In this document: in pieces, positions 26,328 to 34,878 of the stretch
How the letters are laid out: each line of letters starts with the position of its first letter
Numbering within the stretch: the stretch's first letter is position 1
Assembly (NCBI GenBank): GCA_017432615.1
Contig: JAFRIV010000011.1
Coordinates: 1-64,000, forward strand
Source of the DNA: Oscillospiraceae bacterium
GTDB taxonomy: Bacteria; Bacillota; Clostridia; Oscillospirales; Oscillospiraceae
Direction: 5' to 3'
Length of the DNA: 64,000 bases
Position numbers and translations under genes: made by a program
The notes under the pieces: model-generated
Told to the model about the DNA's origin: nothing
The model's database searches: none
The model's input: the letters and a program-made list of their open reading frames with translations, nothing else

Positions 26328-26701
26328 TATTCCGTTTGTTCATGCGCAGTGTTTTTGTCTGCGCGGATCTCTTCGGCCTCCATCTGTGCACGAAGCCAGG
26401 CTTTATATTCATCCGTCATACGGGAAGGGATCTCTTCTTCCCCCTGTGAAGCATCCCTGCTGACTGCAGATCCTTCCGACGGAGCAAAACCGGAATCTGC
26501 ATCCTCCTGTGTTTCCTCTCCGTTCGTCTCAAAAGACACCGTCTCATTTATCTCGGCTGTGACCTCTTCCGTCCCGGCTTCCGGGATTACGTCTTCTTCC
26601 GGCAGTTCTTCAATCTCCACTTCGATTTCCGGCTTCTTCCCGGTAAACAGGCTGACGATCCTGCCCCACGCATAAGCGGCACGCTCTCTTACCTTCATCA
26701 C
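26327..26701 (-). CDS. Small acidic protein, unknown
   Basis: About 124 residues. A basic N-terminal stretch (KVRERAAYAWGRIVSLFTGK) is followed by a long acidic, Glu-rich, low-complexity middle and a short helical C terminus (DEYKAWLRAQMEAEEIRADK). The start is uncertain: GTG 26701 has GAAGGG ten bases upstream, while TTG 26707 and ATG 26698 have poorer spacing. The biased composition means that similarity searches may find little. It sits between the dnaD operon and tRNA-Val. I do not recognise a family. Confidence 0.55.
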   Translation of the reverse strand: MMKVRERAAYAWGRIVSLFTGKKPEIEVEIEELPEEDVIPEAGTEEVTAEINETVSFETNGEETQEDADSGFAPSEGSAVSRDASQGEEEIPSRMTDEYKAWLRAQMEAEEIRADKNTAHEQTE

Positions 26702-26780
26702 TGCCAACCATCCCTTCTTTTTTTCCCATTATATCGAATGCGGATACAACTTTCAACAGAAAAGTTTTGAAAATTAACTC

Positions 26781-26809
26781 TTGACTTTTTATATTGCATG
26801 CGGTAGAAT
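26781..26809 (+). promoter_or_regulatory. tRNA-Val promoter
   Basis: -35 TTGACT (26781-26786), 17-base spacer, -10 TAGAAT (26804-26809), 20 bases before the mature tRNA 5' end. Confidence 0.8.
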
Positions 26810-26829
26810 ACCCCTTGCCTGAGTGAGCC

Positions 26830-26905
26830 GGACGATTAGCGCAGCTGGTAGCGCATCCGCTTGACGTGCGGGAGGTCACAAGTTCGAGTCTTGTATCGTC
26901 CACCA
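26830..26905 (+). tRNA. tRNA-Val (anticodon GAC)
   Basis: Full cloverleaf: acceptor GGACGAT (26830-26836) with ATCGTCC (26895-26901), D stem GCGC/GCGC, anticodon stem TCCGC/GCGGG around loop TTGACGT (anticodon GAC at 26863-26865), T stem ACAAG/CTTGT, and an encoded CCA end (26903-26905). Position 37 is G. Confidence 0.96.
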
Positions 26906-26913
26906 ATTTGATA

Positions 26914-26949
26914 GCCGCCTAAAATGTTCTGTTTTAGGCGGCCTTTTTT
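26914..26949 (+). terminator. tRNA-Val terminator
   Basis: GCCGCCTAAAA (26914-26924) pairs with TTTTAGGCGGC (26932-26942), followed by six T residues. Confidence 0.9.
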
Positions 26950-26993
26950 ATGTATCGGCACGGCTTCGGATTTCCTCCCCCGCACAAATGTGC

Positions 26994-27036
26994 GACAGCC
27001 CGGTCTTCGGACCGGGCTGTCTGTATAATTTTTTTA
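26994..27036. terminator. Terminator of the lipoprotein gene
   Basis: GACAGCCCGGTC (26994-27005), loop TTCG, GACCGGGCTGTC (27010-27021): 12 base pairs. It lies just past the stop of the - strand gene at 27041; a T-run also follows on the + strand. Confidence 0.75.
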
Positions 27037-27040
27037 CTTC

Positions 27041-28333
27041 TCAGGAAACGCTTTCCGCCACTGCGGAGATGACCTGCATCAGTTCATCCATGGTATTGAT
27101 CATAACAGGCTCTTCCGCAGGAGCCGTTACGTCAGAAGGAGAACCGTCGCTGTATGCCTGAAGATAGAAAGTATTTCCCTCATCGATCACCGTGTCGATA
27201 TAGATGACAGAACCAGTCTGTTCATCATCGTTGGCAACCCCCGCACTGAATTCAGCATCCTGCACGTTGAATCCGAAATAAACCTGCGGAATGTCAAAGA
27301 TGGTGGATGTTGTCATATCCACGTTCAGCCCGGCAGACAGTTCAGCAGGCGTGGAATATACATAGTCCACGATAGCTTCATCCGTCACGGAAAGCTGATT
27401 GACCAGAAGATCCGTGGCTTCCTCACCGCTGTAGAGATACAGCGCATCACAGCGGGTGTCCGCTTCGTCCTCACCGGCTGCTTCATAGGTGAAGTTCTCG
27501 TATCCGATCCCTTCGCCGTCTTTCATAAAGCGGCAGCCGTAAAAACGATCATCCGTATAACCGGCTTCCAAGCTCACGCCGACAATCTGGGAGGAAACAG
27601 CATCCGGATCATCTTTCAGCATCGTAAGGAATTCATCAAACTGTTTCATAGTGGCGGCAGAATATGCCTCGGCGCTGTCATACTGCTCGGCGTTTTCTAC
27701 CTGGCCGGAGGTATAGGCAGCTTCCAGGCCCTTCACGATCAGCGGGCGAAGCTGCTCATCCGTCAGTGCAGTGGATGCGAGTGTCGTAAAGAAAGTATTC
27801 CATTCTTCCTGTGTGGGCTGAATCTTCATCACCGTGCAGGAGACTGTTTCGCCCAGGCCGGGCAGTGCAAACGTACCGTCGGCAACCGTTGTGTTATTTT
27901 CCGTTACGAGGCCCATAAGGATATTCCCGTATCTTTCAGCGATCTCGCTGATATCTTCTACCGGAAGATCTTCCGGGTTGAAATTATCGAGATCGAACGG
28001 AGTGGCCTGTTCGGCTGCATCTTTGAATGCATTCCAGCTGATCATATAATACGCATCCAGGAACAGCGGGCAATAGATGCCAAGGCCCTGGGAAGACGCG
28101 GTAAACGTAGCTTCAATGGGATTCTCCGATCCGTCAAGATAGGCCTGTACACGAAGGAGATACGGTTCCTGCTCTGCATTCAGGCTGAGCACTGCATAGG
28201 AATTGTCAAGGAATGCCTCTTTCTCTCCGTCAGTGGTCATAGACCCGGAAATCAAAAAGTCCGTATTCAGAGCACATCCGCCAAGAGAAAAGGCAAAAAC
28301 AAGAACAAGGATAAGAGAAAGTGCTTTTTTCAC
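27041..28333 (-). CDS. Lipoprotein, unknown function
   Basis: A 430-residue protein with a type II signal peptide: MKKALSLILVLVFAFSLGGC, so Cys20 should carry the lipid and anchor the protein to the outer face of the membrane. The mature part is acidic and appears to be two alpha/beta lobes with no motif I recognise; it has no membrane segment. The C-terminal stretch (SDGSPSDVTAPAEEP) is a flexible linker before a last helix. It has its own strong promoter and terminator, so it is a single-gene unit. Confidence 0.75.
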   Translation of the reverse strand: MKKALSLILVLVFAFSLGGCALNTDFLISGSMTTDGEKEAFLDNSYAVLSLNAEQEPYLLRVQAYLDGSENPIEATFTASSQGLGIYCPLFLDAYYMISWNAFKDAAEQATPFDLDNFNPEDLPVEDISEIAERYGNILMGLVTENNTTVADGTFALPGLGETVSCTVMKIQPTQEEWNTFFTTLASTALTDEQLRPLIVKGLEAAYTSGQVENAEQYDSAEAYSAATMKQFDEFLTMLKDDPDAVSSQIVGVSLEAGYTDDRFYGCRFMKDGEGIGYENFTYEAAGEDEADTRCDALYLYSGEEATDLLVNQLSVTDEAIVDYVYSTPAELSAGLNVDMTTSTIFDIPQVYFGFNVQDAEFSAGVANDDEQTGSVIYIDTVIDEGNTFYLQAYSDGSPSDVTAPAEEPVMINTMDELMQVISAVAESVS

Positions 28334-28365
28334 GATCGATTCCTCCTGTTATAAAAGATAAAATG

Positions 28366-28394
28366 ATTATAACTGAATGGCAAACATTTGACAA
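28366..28394 (-). promoter_or_regulatory. Promoter of the 430-residue lipoprotein
   Basis: On the - strand: -35 TTGTCA (28394-28389), 17-base spacer, -10 TATAAT (28371-28366); GGAGGAA follows before the ATG at 28333. Confidence 0.8.
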
Positions 28395-28427
28395 GTAAAA
28401 AAAATATGAACGAAAGAGCGCCGTTTC

Positions 28428-29150
28428 CTATCCCCGACGGTAAATCGTGAGGATCTCCTCCGTATCTGTGCCGTCCTCCTTTTTCAGGATCAGGAACGGC
28501 TCAACATTCAGCCCCGGCTTTCCGCCGCGCCTCCCTTCTACAAGGGCAAGCCCCGGCCTGGAGGAAGCCGTATGGCATACCATGCGAAGACGCTTCGGTT
28601 CAATGCAGTGCTTTGTCATGGCGGCAAACAGTTCCGGCAGTCGATCCGGCCGGTAGACAAATGCGCAGCGCCCGCCCCAGCGGCAGAGATATCCCGCGGA
28701 AAGGCACAGATCATCCAGCGTACAGACCATTTCAATGCGCGCCTTCGCCCTTCCTTCATGGGGAGAAACACCCCCCGCATCCATTTTGAAATAAGGGGGA
28801 TTGGAGACGACCAGGTCAAATGCCCCTGCCGGAAACAGTTCTTTTACACAGCGAATATCCCCGTGAATGATCTCGCATCTGTCCTGAAAGGCATTGTGCA
28901 CCATGTTCTGCCGGGCAAGCGAAACCGCATTTTCATCCAGTTCCAGTCCCGTCACACGGATACGGTCACTGCGCGCAAGCAGCAGAAGGCTGATCACCCC
29001 GGAGGCACATCCGAGATCGATCGCCCGCCTGGCCCCGTTTACGGGAGCAAAATGCCCCAGCAGAATGGAATCGGTACCGTAGCGGAAATGATCCGCCTGG
29101 GCAATCTCCGGTCCGCCCTCCCAGAGATAGTCAAAATTCATCTCTTCCAT
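28428..29150 (-). CDS. tRNA1(Val) adenine-N6 methyltransferase-like (TrmN6/YfiC family)
   Basis: SAM-dependent methyltransferase of 240 residues. The Rossmann SAM-binding motif IDLGCASGVISLLL is near residue 44, followed by an acidic GLELDENAV, and the catalytic NPPY tetrad (VVSNPPYF) typical of exocyclic amino N-methyltransferases is near residue 116. The N-terminal YLWEGGPEIAQADHFRYGTDSILL fits the YfiC/TrmN6 group. The start at ATG 29150 has only a weak ribosome site. The target is inferred from the family; other RNA or protein substrates are possible. Confidence 0.78.
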   Translation of the reverse strand: MEEMNFDYLWEGGPEIAQADHFRYGTDSILLGHFAPVNGARRAIDLGCASGVISLLLLARSDRIRVTGLELDENAVSLARQNMVHNAFQDRCEIIHGDIRCVKELFPAGAFDLVVSNPPYFKMDAGGVSPHEGRAKARIEMVCTLDDLCLSAGYLCRWGGRCAFVYRPDRLPELFAAMTKHCIEPKRLRMVCHTASSRPGLALVEGRRGGKPGLNVEPFLILKKEDGTDTEEILTIYRRG

Positions 29151-29180
29151 AGCGCAGAAACCCGATCACCGGCATAACGA

Positions 29181-29213
29181 AAAAACAGAGGACGAGAAAC
29201 CTCGCCCTCTGTA
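29181..29213 (-). terminator. Ferredoxin terminator
   Basis: On the - strand a 10-base-pair stem (AGAGGGCGAG / CTCGTCCTCT, one G-T pair) with a four-base loop is followed by six T residues. Confidence 0.8.
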
Positions 29214-29228
29214 ATGACGTGCTGCAGC

Positions 29229-29396
29229 TTACTGCTCATCAATTGCATCAGCCGGGCAGTTTGCCTGGCAGGTGCCGCACTGGACGCAAGCGTCCTGATT
29301 GATCTCGTAGTGGGAATCGCCCATGTCAATGGCATCAGCCGGGCAATTTGCAGCGCAGGTGCCGCAAGACAGGCAATCATCATTGATAACGAACAT
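29229..29396 (-). CDS. 2[4Fe-4S] ferredoxin
   Basis: A 55-residue clostridial-type ferredoxin, a low-potential electron carrier in the cytoplasm. It has two CxxCxxCxxxCP motifs: CLSCGTCAANCPAD and CVQCGTCQANCPAD, an almost exact internal duplication, each holding one cluster. The start ATG 29396 has GGAGG upstream (GGAGGTATCCTTC then ATG). Its partner enzymes are not next to it; it is monocistronic with its own promoter and terminator. Confidence 0.95.
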   Translation of the reverse strand: MFVINDDCLSCGTCAANCPADAIDMGDSHYEINQDACVQCGTCQANCPADAIDEQ

Positions 29397-29440
29397 GAAG
29401 GATACCTCCGTTTATTTTCTTCCCCGTTCGGGTCGAATTC

Positions 29441-29468
29441 ATGATACCACAAACGGGATAAAAATCAA
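29441..29468 (-). promoter_or_regulatory. Ferredoxin promoter
   Basis: On the - strand: -35 TTGATT (29468-29463), 16-base spacer, -10 TATCAT (29446-29441). Confidence 0.6.
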
Positions 29469-29479
29469 TTGCTTCCTTG

Positions 29480-29579
29480 TCTGAAATTGAGGATTTTGAA
29501 AATTGTTAAAATTCTATTAACAGATAGTTAAAAACCTTAAATTTTGGTTAAATTACTTTAATTTTATGGTCACTTTTCG
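29480..29579. other. AT-rich spacer
   Basis: About 100 bases at far higher AT than the surroundings, with several TTAAA/TTTAA words. No gene and no clear hairpin for ending the VanW transcript. Confidence 0.5.
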
Positions 29580-31199
29580 TTACTGAAACATGTAGTAATA
29601 GGTATCCATTGCGTAGCCGGCAGAATAAGTCGGGTTAATGATACGGTCTTCCAGGAGGTTGCCTCTGCTGTCAAATATTTTCCGGTGTGTGAGCGTACGA
29701 AGCCCTTTTCCGGTGTCATCCTCGAACTCATTCTCCTCGTGGGTAAACTTGATCTTTACCCCTTCCCTGTCGGGGTAAGCCGGGTCGATCACGCGGTCAT
29801 AATCATAGATGTTGCCGTAGGAATTGTCGAATTCTACCGGCATGTAATCGCCCTCTTCCAGCATGCCCCAGATCTCTACGGTAACAGTTCGATAGGGTCT
29901 GCCGTTGCGCTCGGTCTCTTCACAGTAGGCATCGATGCGGACGGGCGTTTTTTTATTGTTGACGATCTTCAGATCCAGCGTGCGACCGCCCCCCTCAGGA
30001 ATGCTGACGGTGGCATCCATCCCCAGTTGAATGTAATTGGGGGGATAGATGTGGCAGGTATGGGAGCGGATCTCCAGGAAGGAAAACAGCGCTGCGGCAT
30101 ATACCCCAGTGGAGACCTGGCAGACGCCTCCGCCGATCTCCTCTTTGATATCGTCATATCCGGCATAGGCCGGTGCAGGAAGGAATCCGGCTTCCGGTGT
30201 ACGCCTGCCGACAACCTCGTTAAAGGAAAATTCCTCTCCCGGATAGAGGATCGTTCCGTTGATCTTTTCCGCTGCAAGGCGCACGTTGCTGCGGCGGTTT
30301 TCCCCGGAGTTATTGTATTTTGTGGTAACCGCACCCAGAAGGTCATGAAACTGCAGCGATTCTATTTTTTCTTTGGTCAGCGCCGGATAGGTGATCTCCA
30401 GCGGGATGCGCACCTGCCGGATCAACGGAGCGGCTTCCCAGCGCATTTTTGCTTCCCGGACATCAAAACGGTAACCGACTCTCTCCGGAATCAGGGTATG
30501 CGAGCCGTCCGCTGCATAACAGGCGTCCTGCATCTCCGCACAAACCGCGTCATAGATGGAAACAAAATCAGGGCAGACGGCCTCCCCGGCGAGCGTCATG
30601 GCTTCAAGGTCACTGTCACCCCGCACCAGCGCAGTAAAAATCTGATCAGGCAGAGCAGATGTATCCAGATGAAGCGTCCCCTGTGCCTTGAGAAGAACAA
30701 GCTCCCGGCCTGACTCATCGATCGTCCAGGCGTTTTCAGAAAAGCACGCATCCACCTGCGAAGTGAGGCTGGCGATACAGGCGTCTATGTAACCGGCATT
30801 CCACTGTGTCTGCAGCGCATTGATATCCACGCTCTCTTTTCCGCTTTTCAGATAACGGATCAGACCTGCAGCAATCCCTGAGGACCGGCCGTAAGCATAG
30901 GCAGCATCTGCAGCTTCCTCAGCCGGAAGCATAATACCTGCCTGTACCGGGTCAATACAGACGGACACCCCTTCATAAGAATGCACCGTAAGCACTTTTT
31001 CCGCGCGTTTCTGCCAGCCGGCATCCGTCAGCGCTGCAAGCGCCTGACTGCGCGTCAGATTCCCGACAGGAATATTGCCGACTGTCACGTTGGGATAGAT
31101 CCTGCCGTTATTGACCGTCATCCCGAGCATAACAAGAATACCCCCCGCAGCAAGCAGCAGTGCAGAGAGTACCATCACGAACCGCAAACGATGCTTCAT
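29580..31199 (-). CDS. VanW family protein (YoaR-like)
   Basis: Start set at ATG 31199; the frame is open to a TTG at 31226, and GTAGGA upstream is at slightly long spacing for 31199. The protein is about 539 residues with an N-terminal membrane helix (about 5-30). Two peptidoglycan-binding-like regions (about 40-260, containing VGNIPVGNLTRSQA) precede the VanW domain (about 300-440), recognised by NPGEEFSFN-type YPGEEFSFNEVVGRRTPEAG and EIGGGVCQVSTGVYAAAL. It is extracytoplasmic. The family owes its name to vanB-type clusters but is common in Clostridia without vancomycin resistance; its biochemical role is unknown. Confidence 0.88.
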   Translation of the reverse strand: MKHRLRFVMVLSALLLAAGGILVMLGMTVNNGRIYPNVTVGNIPVGNLTRSQALAALTDAGWQKRAEKVLTVHSYEGVSVCIDPVQAGIMLPAEEAADAAYAYGRSSGIAAGLIRYLKSGKESVDINALQTQWNAGYIDACIASLTSQVDACFSENAWTIDESGRELVLLKAQGTLHLDTSALPDQIFTALVRGDSDLEAMTLAGEAVCPDFVSIYDAVCAEMQDACYAADGSHTLIPERVGYRFDVREAKMRWEAAPLIRQVRIPLEITYPALTKEKIESLQFHDLLGAVTTKYNNSGENRRSNVRLAAEKINGTILYPGEEFSFNEVVGRRTPEAGFLPAPAYAGYDDIKEEIGGGVCQVSTGVYAAALFSFLEIRSHTCHIYPPNYIQLGMDATVSIPEGGGRTLDLKIVNNKKTPVRIDAYCEETERNGRPYRTVTVEIWGMLEEGDYMPVEFDNSYGNIYDYDRVIDPAYPDREGVKIKFTHEENEFEDDTGKGLRTLTHRKIFDSRGNLLEDRIINPTYSAGYAMDTYYYMFQ

Positions 31200-31233
31200 A
31201 CGAATTGTGTTTCCTACTCTTCCCAAAAAGAAT

Positions 31234-31262
31234 TTGACACCCGCCTCATCTTTCGTTACAAT
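31234..31262 (+). promoter_or_regulatory. Promoter of the cysteine-peptidase-like gene
   Basis: -35 TTGACA (31234-31239), 17-base spacer, -10 TACAAT (31257-31262). Confidence 0.85.
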
Positions 31263-31295
31263 AGTTCAGGAATCTTGTAAACGTTGGAGGCGGCA

Positions 31296-31811
31296 GTGGA
31301 TCAGAATTTCAGTTTGAAGCCGGAAGACGGCTTCTCGAAAGACGGCTATATTATCGATCAGGATTGTTTTTCTTCTGTCCGATATCGCACAATGCCTGCA
31401 CACTGGAACGGCTGCGGATGGATCGCTGCATACAATCTGCGGCATGCGCTTGGACAGGAGGTCTTCTGGGATGACGTCCGGAAAGAAATGGACGAGATGC
31501 ATACGCTGCGCATTCCCGGGCCGACGCTGATGCGCGTTATGCGGCAGTATCTTGATCGGTATACGCCCGATTATCAGGTAACTGTGGGGCGCGAAGCGTC
31601 TATTGCAGCAGCGCAAAAGAGCTTTGCCGGAATTTTCCGGTATACGGAAGGCAATGTTCCCCACTTCATCTCCTATGTACGCACGGAGGATGGGCTGTTT
31701 CGCTTTTTCAACATTAACGATGACATCGATGAATGTATCCTGCCGATGGACCAGTTCGGAAAAGAGCATTTTTTGTGGGGAAAAGTCATTTCTATGACCG
31801 TAGATCGATAA
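31296..31811 (+). CDS. Papain/C39-like fold protein, unknown
   Basis: The start is set at GTG 31296 because GGAGG lies five bases upstream; the frame is open to TTG 31284. About 171 residues without signal peptide. HWNGCGWIAAYNLRHALG near residues 36-53 resembles the Cys-plus-helix nucleophile motif of C39/papain-like peptidases, and VPHFISYV near 120 supplies a plausible catalytic His, followed by a FFNINDD segment that may supply Asp/Asn. So a cysteine peptidase or an inactive relative is possible. It has its own promoter and terminator and no cargo peptide or transporter beside it. Confidence 0.6.
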   Translation: MDQNFSLKPEDGFSKDGYIIDQDCFSSVRYRTMPAHWNGCGWIAAYNLRHALGQEVFWDDVRKEMDEMHTLRIPGPTLMRVMRQYLDRYTPDYQVTVGREASIAAAQKSFAGIFRYTEGNVPHFISYVRTEDGLFRFFNINDDIDECILPMDQFGKEHFLWGKVISMTVDR

Positions 31812-31814
31812 ATG

Positions 31815-31842
31815 ACAGCCGGCTTTTCGCCGGCTGTTTTTT
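31815..31842 (+). terminator. Intrinsic terminator
   Basis: ACAGCCGGC (31815-31823) / GCCGGCTGT (31829-31837), then a six-base T-run. It also lies just past the stop of engB on the other strand. Confidence 0.88.
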
Positions 31843-32428
31843 ATATGCCGGAAAGTGCAGAGAGAAGATCGTCTCTCCCCTGCCCGGTCTGTGCGGAAAA
31901 CGGAATAAGGCCGGTGCCCTCCGGCAGAGAAAGTTCCTTACGGATACAGGCGAGATTGCGTTCGATCTCGCTTTTTTTCAGCTTGTCGAGCTTATTGGCC
32001 AGCACCAGAAACGGACATCCGGAAGAAAGGAACCACTGCGCCATCCGAACATCGTCCTTTGTGGGGGCATGCCGGGCATCCACGATCAACACCCCGAAGG
32101 TAAAAAGACCGTTTTCGGCAAAAAAGGCCTCCATCAAAGTGCTCCAACGCTGCTTTTCCGCCGCAGAGACCTGAGCAAATCCGTACCCGGGGAGATCAAT
32201 AAAATAGAGCTTCCCGTCGATCAGAAAATAGTTGATGTGAATGGTTTTGCCCGGAGTGTTGCCGACGCGGGCAAAGTTTTTGCGGTTGAGCAGCCGGTTG
32301 ATCACCGAGGACTTCCCTACATTGGACTTGCCCGCAAAAACGATTCCCGGCACCGAAGACCGGATGAACTGTGCAGGGGCAGCGGCAGAACGCACAAATT
32401 CCGCACGGCTGTAGTTCACGGCAGCCAT
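31841..32428 (-). CDS. engB: Ribosome biogenesis GTP-binding protein EngB/YsxC
   Basis: Essential GTPase for 50S subunit assembly. The 195-residue protein has G1 GKSNVGKSS near residue 33, G3 DLPGYGFA near 78, G4 NKLD near 144 and a G5 SAQT. The ATG overlaps the lon stop as TGATG at 32428, so translation is coupled. The lon-engB pairing is widespread in Firmicutes and bacteria. Confidence 0.95.
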   Translation of the reverse strand: MAAVNYSRAEFVRSAAAPAQFIRSSVPGIVFAGKSNVGKSSVINRLLNRKNFARVGNTPGKTIHINYFLIDGKLYFIDLPGYGFAQVSAAEKQRWSTLMEAFFAENGLFTFGVLIVDARHAPTKDDVRMAQWFLSSGCPFLVLANKLDKLKKSEIERNLACIRKELSLPEGTGLIPFSAQTGQGRDDLLSALSGI

Positions 32429-34842
32429 CAGGCCTTCACCCTGTCAAATCCAGTCTGCTCCCGCTGCAGCCGGTGATGCGGGATCCTCGGGGGCATCTCA
32501 TGGATCTGCAGGTTTTCGGAAAGTGCCGCGGGGATCACCTCATCCACAGTGGATACCGGCAGGAAATTCAGCTTCTCACGCACCAGCGGATCGATTTCAT
32601 CCAGGTCGGATTCATTGTCCTTTGGCAAAATGACAGTTTTCACATTGTTGCGGAGTGCCGCCATTGTCTTCTCCCGGAGCCCGCCGATCGGCATAACGCG
32701 GCCGCGCAGCGTGATCTCCCCTGTCATGGCAATATCGTGCCGAACAGGTATGCCCGTCAGTGCCGAGATGATGGCAATCGTCATCGTGATGCCGGCAGAA
32801 GGCCCGTCCTTCGGAATGGCGCCTTCCGGGAAATGGATATGGATATCCTTATTCTTGTAAAACTCGGCATCAATACCGAGTGAAACAGCCCTGCTGCGAA
32901 TGCATGTGACAGCCGCGCGGGCAGATTCCTTCATCACATCTCCGAGATTGCCCGTCAGTTCCAGTTTTCCGGTGCCGTCGACCGCCGCGACTTCCACATC
33001 CAGCACTTCCCCGCCGACAGACGTCCACGCAAGACCCCTGACGAGGCCTACCGTGTCATACAAGCGCCACTCCTCCGGCTTGTATTTGGCCGGGCCGATC
33101 AGCGCACGCAGATCCGACGGCGTCGGAGAGAGAGAGGCAAACTTTTCCTCGGCAATCCCGCCGGCTGCCTTACGGCAGACGGAGGCAATCTCCCTTTCCA
33201 GCACACGCACACCGGATTCCCTTGTATAGGAGGAGATCAGCGTGCGCAGAACGGAATCTGATAATTTAAGCTGCTGTGCGGACAGACCGTGCTTTTTCCG
33301 CTGTTTGGGAACAAGATGCTTTTTTGCGATCTGCACCTTCTCCTCGTCGGTATAGCTTGTGAGCTCGATCAGTTCCATCCTGTCAAGAAGTGCCGGCGGG
33401 ATGGTGGAAGTATTGTTTGCCGTTGTGATAAAAAACACCTGGGAAAGGTCAAACGGGAGCTCCAGAAAATGATCCCGGAAGGTGCTGTTCTGTTCCGGAT
33501 CCAGCGCTTCAAGCAGGGCGGCAGCCGGATCACCCCGGTAGTCGGAGCCCAGCTTGTCGATCTCATCCAGCACCATCACGGGGTTGGCCGTTCCTGCCTG
33601 TACCAGGCCGTTGATGATACGGCCGGGCATGGAACCGATGTATGTTTTGCGGTGCCCGCGGATATCCGCCTCATCATGCACGCCGCCCAGAGAGATCCGC
33701 ACCAGCTTACGGTTGGTGGCTTTGGCAATGCTCATGGCAATGCTTGTTTTCCCCGTGCCCGGCGGGCCAGCCAGGCACAGCAGGCCGCCTTTGATCTCCG
33801 GAGAAAGCTGCCGGACTGCAAGATACTCCAAAATACGTTCCTTTACCTTCGTAAGGCCGTAGTGATCTTTGTCAAGGGTACGCCGCGCTTTGGCAAGGTC
33901 CGTAGTCTCTTTGGAATACTTCCCCCAAGGCAGCTCCAGGCAGGTATCCAGATATGAACGGATGACCGATCCTTCGGAGGATCCCCACGGCTGTTTAGCG
34001 AGATGGGACACTTCCTTGTTCAGTTTCTGCTTGATCTCCTCGCTGCAGGGCAGTGCGCTGATCTTTTTTTTATATTCCTCGATCTCATCATCGGAGCCGT
34101 CTTCGCCCAGTTCCGACTGGATTGCTTTCATCTCTTCCCGTAAATAATACTCACGCTGGCTGCGGTTCATGGAATCCACCGCGGCATCATTCAATTCATG
34201 CTCAATGGAGAGAATATTGATCTCGCGGTTCAGAAGCCTGCAGACCTCCGTAAGACGGCGGAAGGGCCGCAGTTCTTCCAGAAGGCGCTGTTTTTCCTCC
34301 ATTGAAAAAGAGGCATGATAAGCGATTATGTCCGCCAGATAGGACGCCGAGCTGCCGGTGAACAGATTCATGATCTGCTCCGGTGTAAACTCTCCGGTAA
34401 GCGCTATATATTCCTCATAGAGAGACACCGCGTTGCGCAGCAGCGCCTCCTGCCTTACCTCTCCGATCTTCTCCTTCAGTTCCTCCAGCGGAAAGACGAT
34501 CGCCGTGGACAGTTCTGATGAAAACGTCATCTGCTCTGCCCGGGCGCGGTAAAGCCCTTCCATCGTTACACGGCACATGGAAGCCCCGGGCTGCTGCAGC
34601 ATCTGCCGGATGCGGCAGACCACCCCGACGGAATAGACGTCTTTCGCATCGGAAGCTTCCGCCATCACGTCTTTCTGTGCGACAAGGAATACCAGACGAT
34701 CCCCCCGGCCGGCTTCATTCAGCGCGCCGATGGAGCTTTTACGCTCCAGATCCATAGACATCAGCATTTTGGGAAAAACATTGATGCCCCGCAGGATCAG
34801 CATCGGCAGCGGTTTATTTTCATACAATACAACTTCAGGCAT
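32428..34842 (-). CDS. lon: ATP-dependent protease Lon
   Basis: Degrades misfolded and regulatory proteins. The 804-residue length is normal. Order: N-terminal substrate-binding domain (about 5-205), AAA+ module with Walker A GPPGTGKTS near residue 354 and Walker B VMVLDEIDK, and the C-terminal Ser-Lys protease domain with KDGPSAG (catalytic Ser about 677) and the downstream Lys. It lies 36 bases downstream of clpX and is translationally coupled to engB, ending a five-gene proteostasis operon. Confidence 0.96.
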   Translation of the reverse strand: MPEVVLYENKPLPMLILRGINVFPKMLMSMDLERKSSIGALNEAGRGDRLVFLVAQKDVMAEASDAKDVYSVGVVCRIRQMLQQPGASMCRVTMEGLYRARAEQMTFSSELSTAIVFPLEELKEKIGEVRQEALLRNAVSLYEEYIALTGEFTPEQIMNLFTGSSASYLADIIAYHASFSMEEKQRLLEELRPFRRLTEVCRLLNREINILSIEHELNDAAVDSMNRSQREYYLREEMKAIQSELGEDGSDDEIEEYKKKISALPCSEEIKQKLNKEVSHLAKQPWGSSEGSVIRSYLDTCLELPWGKYSKETTDLAKARRTLDKDHYGLTKVKERILEYLAVRQLSPEIKGGLLCLAGPPGTGKTSIAMSIAKATNRKLVRISLGGVHDEADIRGHRKTYIGSMPGRIINGLVQAGTANPVMVLDEIDKLGSDYRGDPAAALLEALDPEQNSTFRDHFLELPFDLSQVFFITTANNTSTIPPALLDRMELIELTSYTDEEKVQIAKKHLVPKQRKKHGLSAQQLKLSDSVLRTLISSYTRESGVRVLEREIASVCRKAAGGIAEEKFASLSPTPSDLRALIGPAKYKPEEWRLYDTVGLVRGLAWTSVGGEVLDVEVAAVDGTGKLELTGNLGDVMKESARAAVTCIRSRAVSLGIDAEFYKNKDIHIHFPEGAIPKDGPSAGITMTIAIISALTGIPVRHDIAMTGEITLRGRVMPIGGLREKTMAALRNNVKTVILPKDNESDLDEIDPLVREKLNFLPVSTVDEVIPAALSENLQIHEMPPRIPHHRLQREQTGFDRVKA

Positions 34843-34878
34843 AAAAATCCCTCAATGTTTTCAATCTTGAAACGAACA

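Noticed and set aside
29138..29452. 104-codon - frame overlapping the ferredoxin
   Set aside because: It is in another frame; the ferredoxin frame has eight correctly spaced Cys and a ribosome site.
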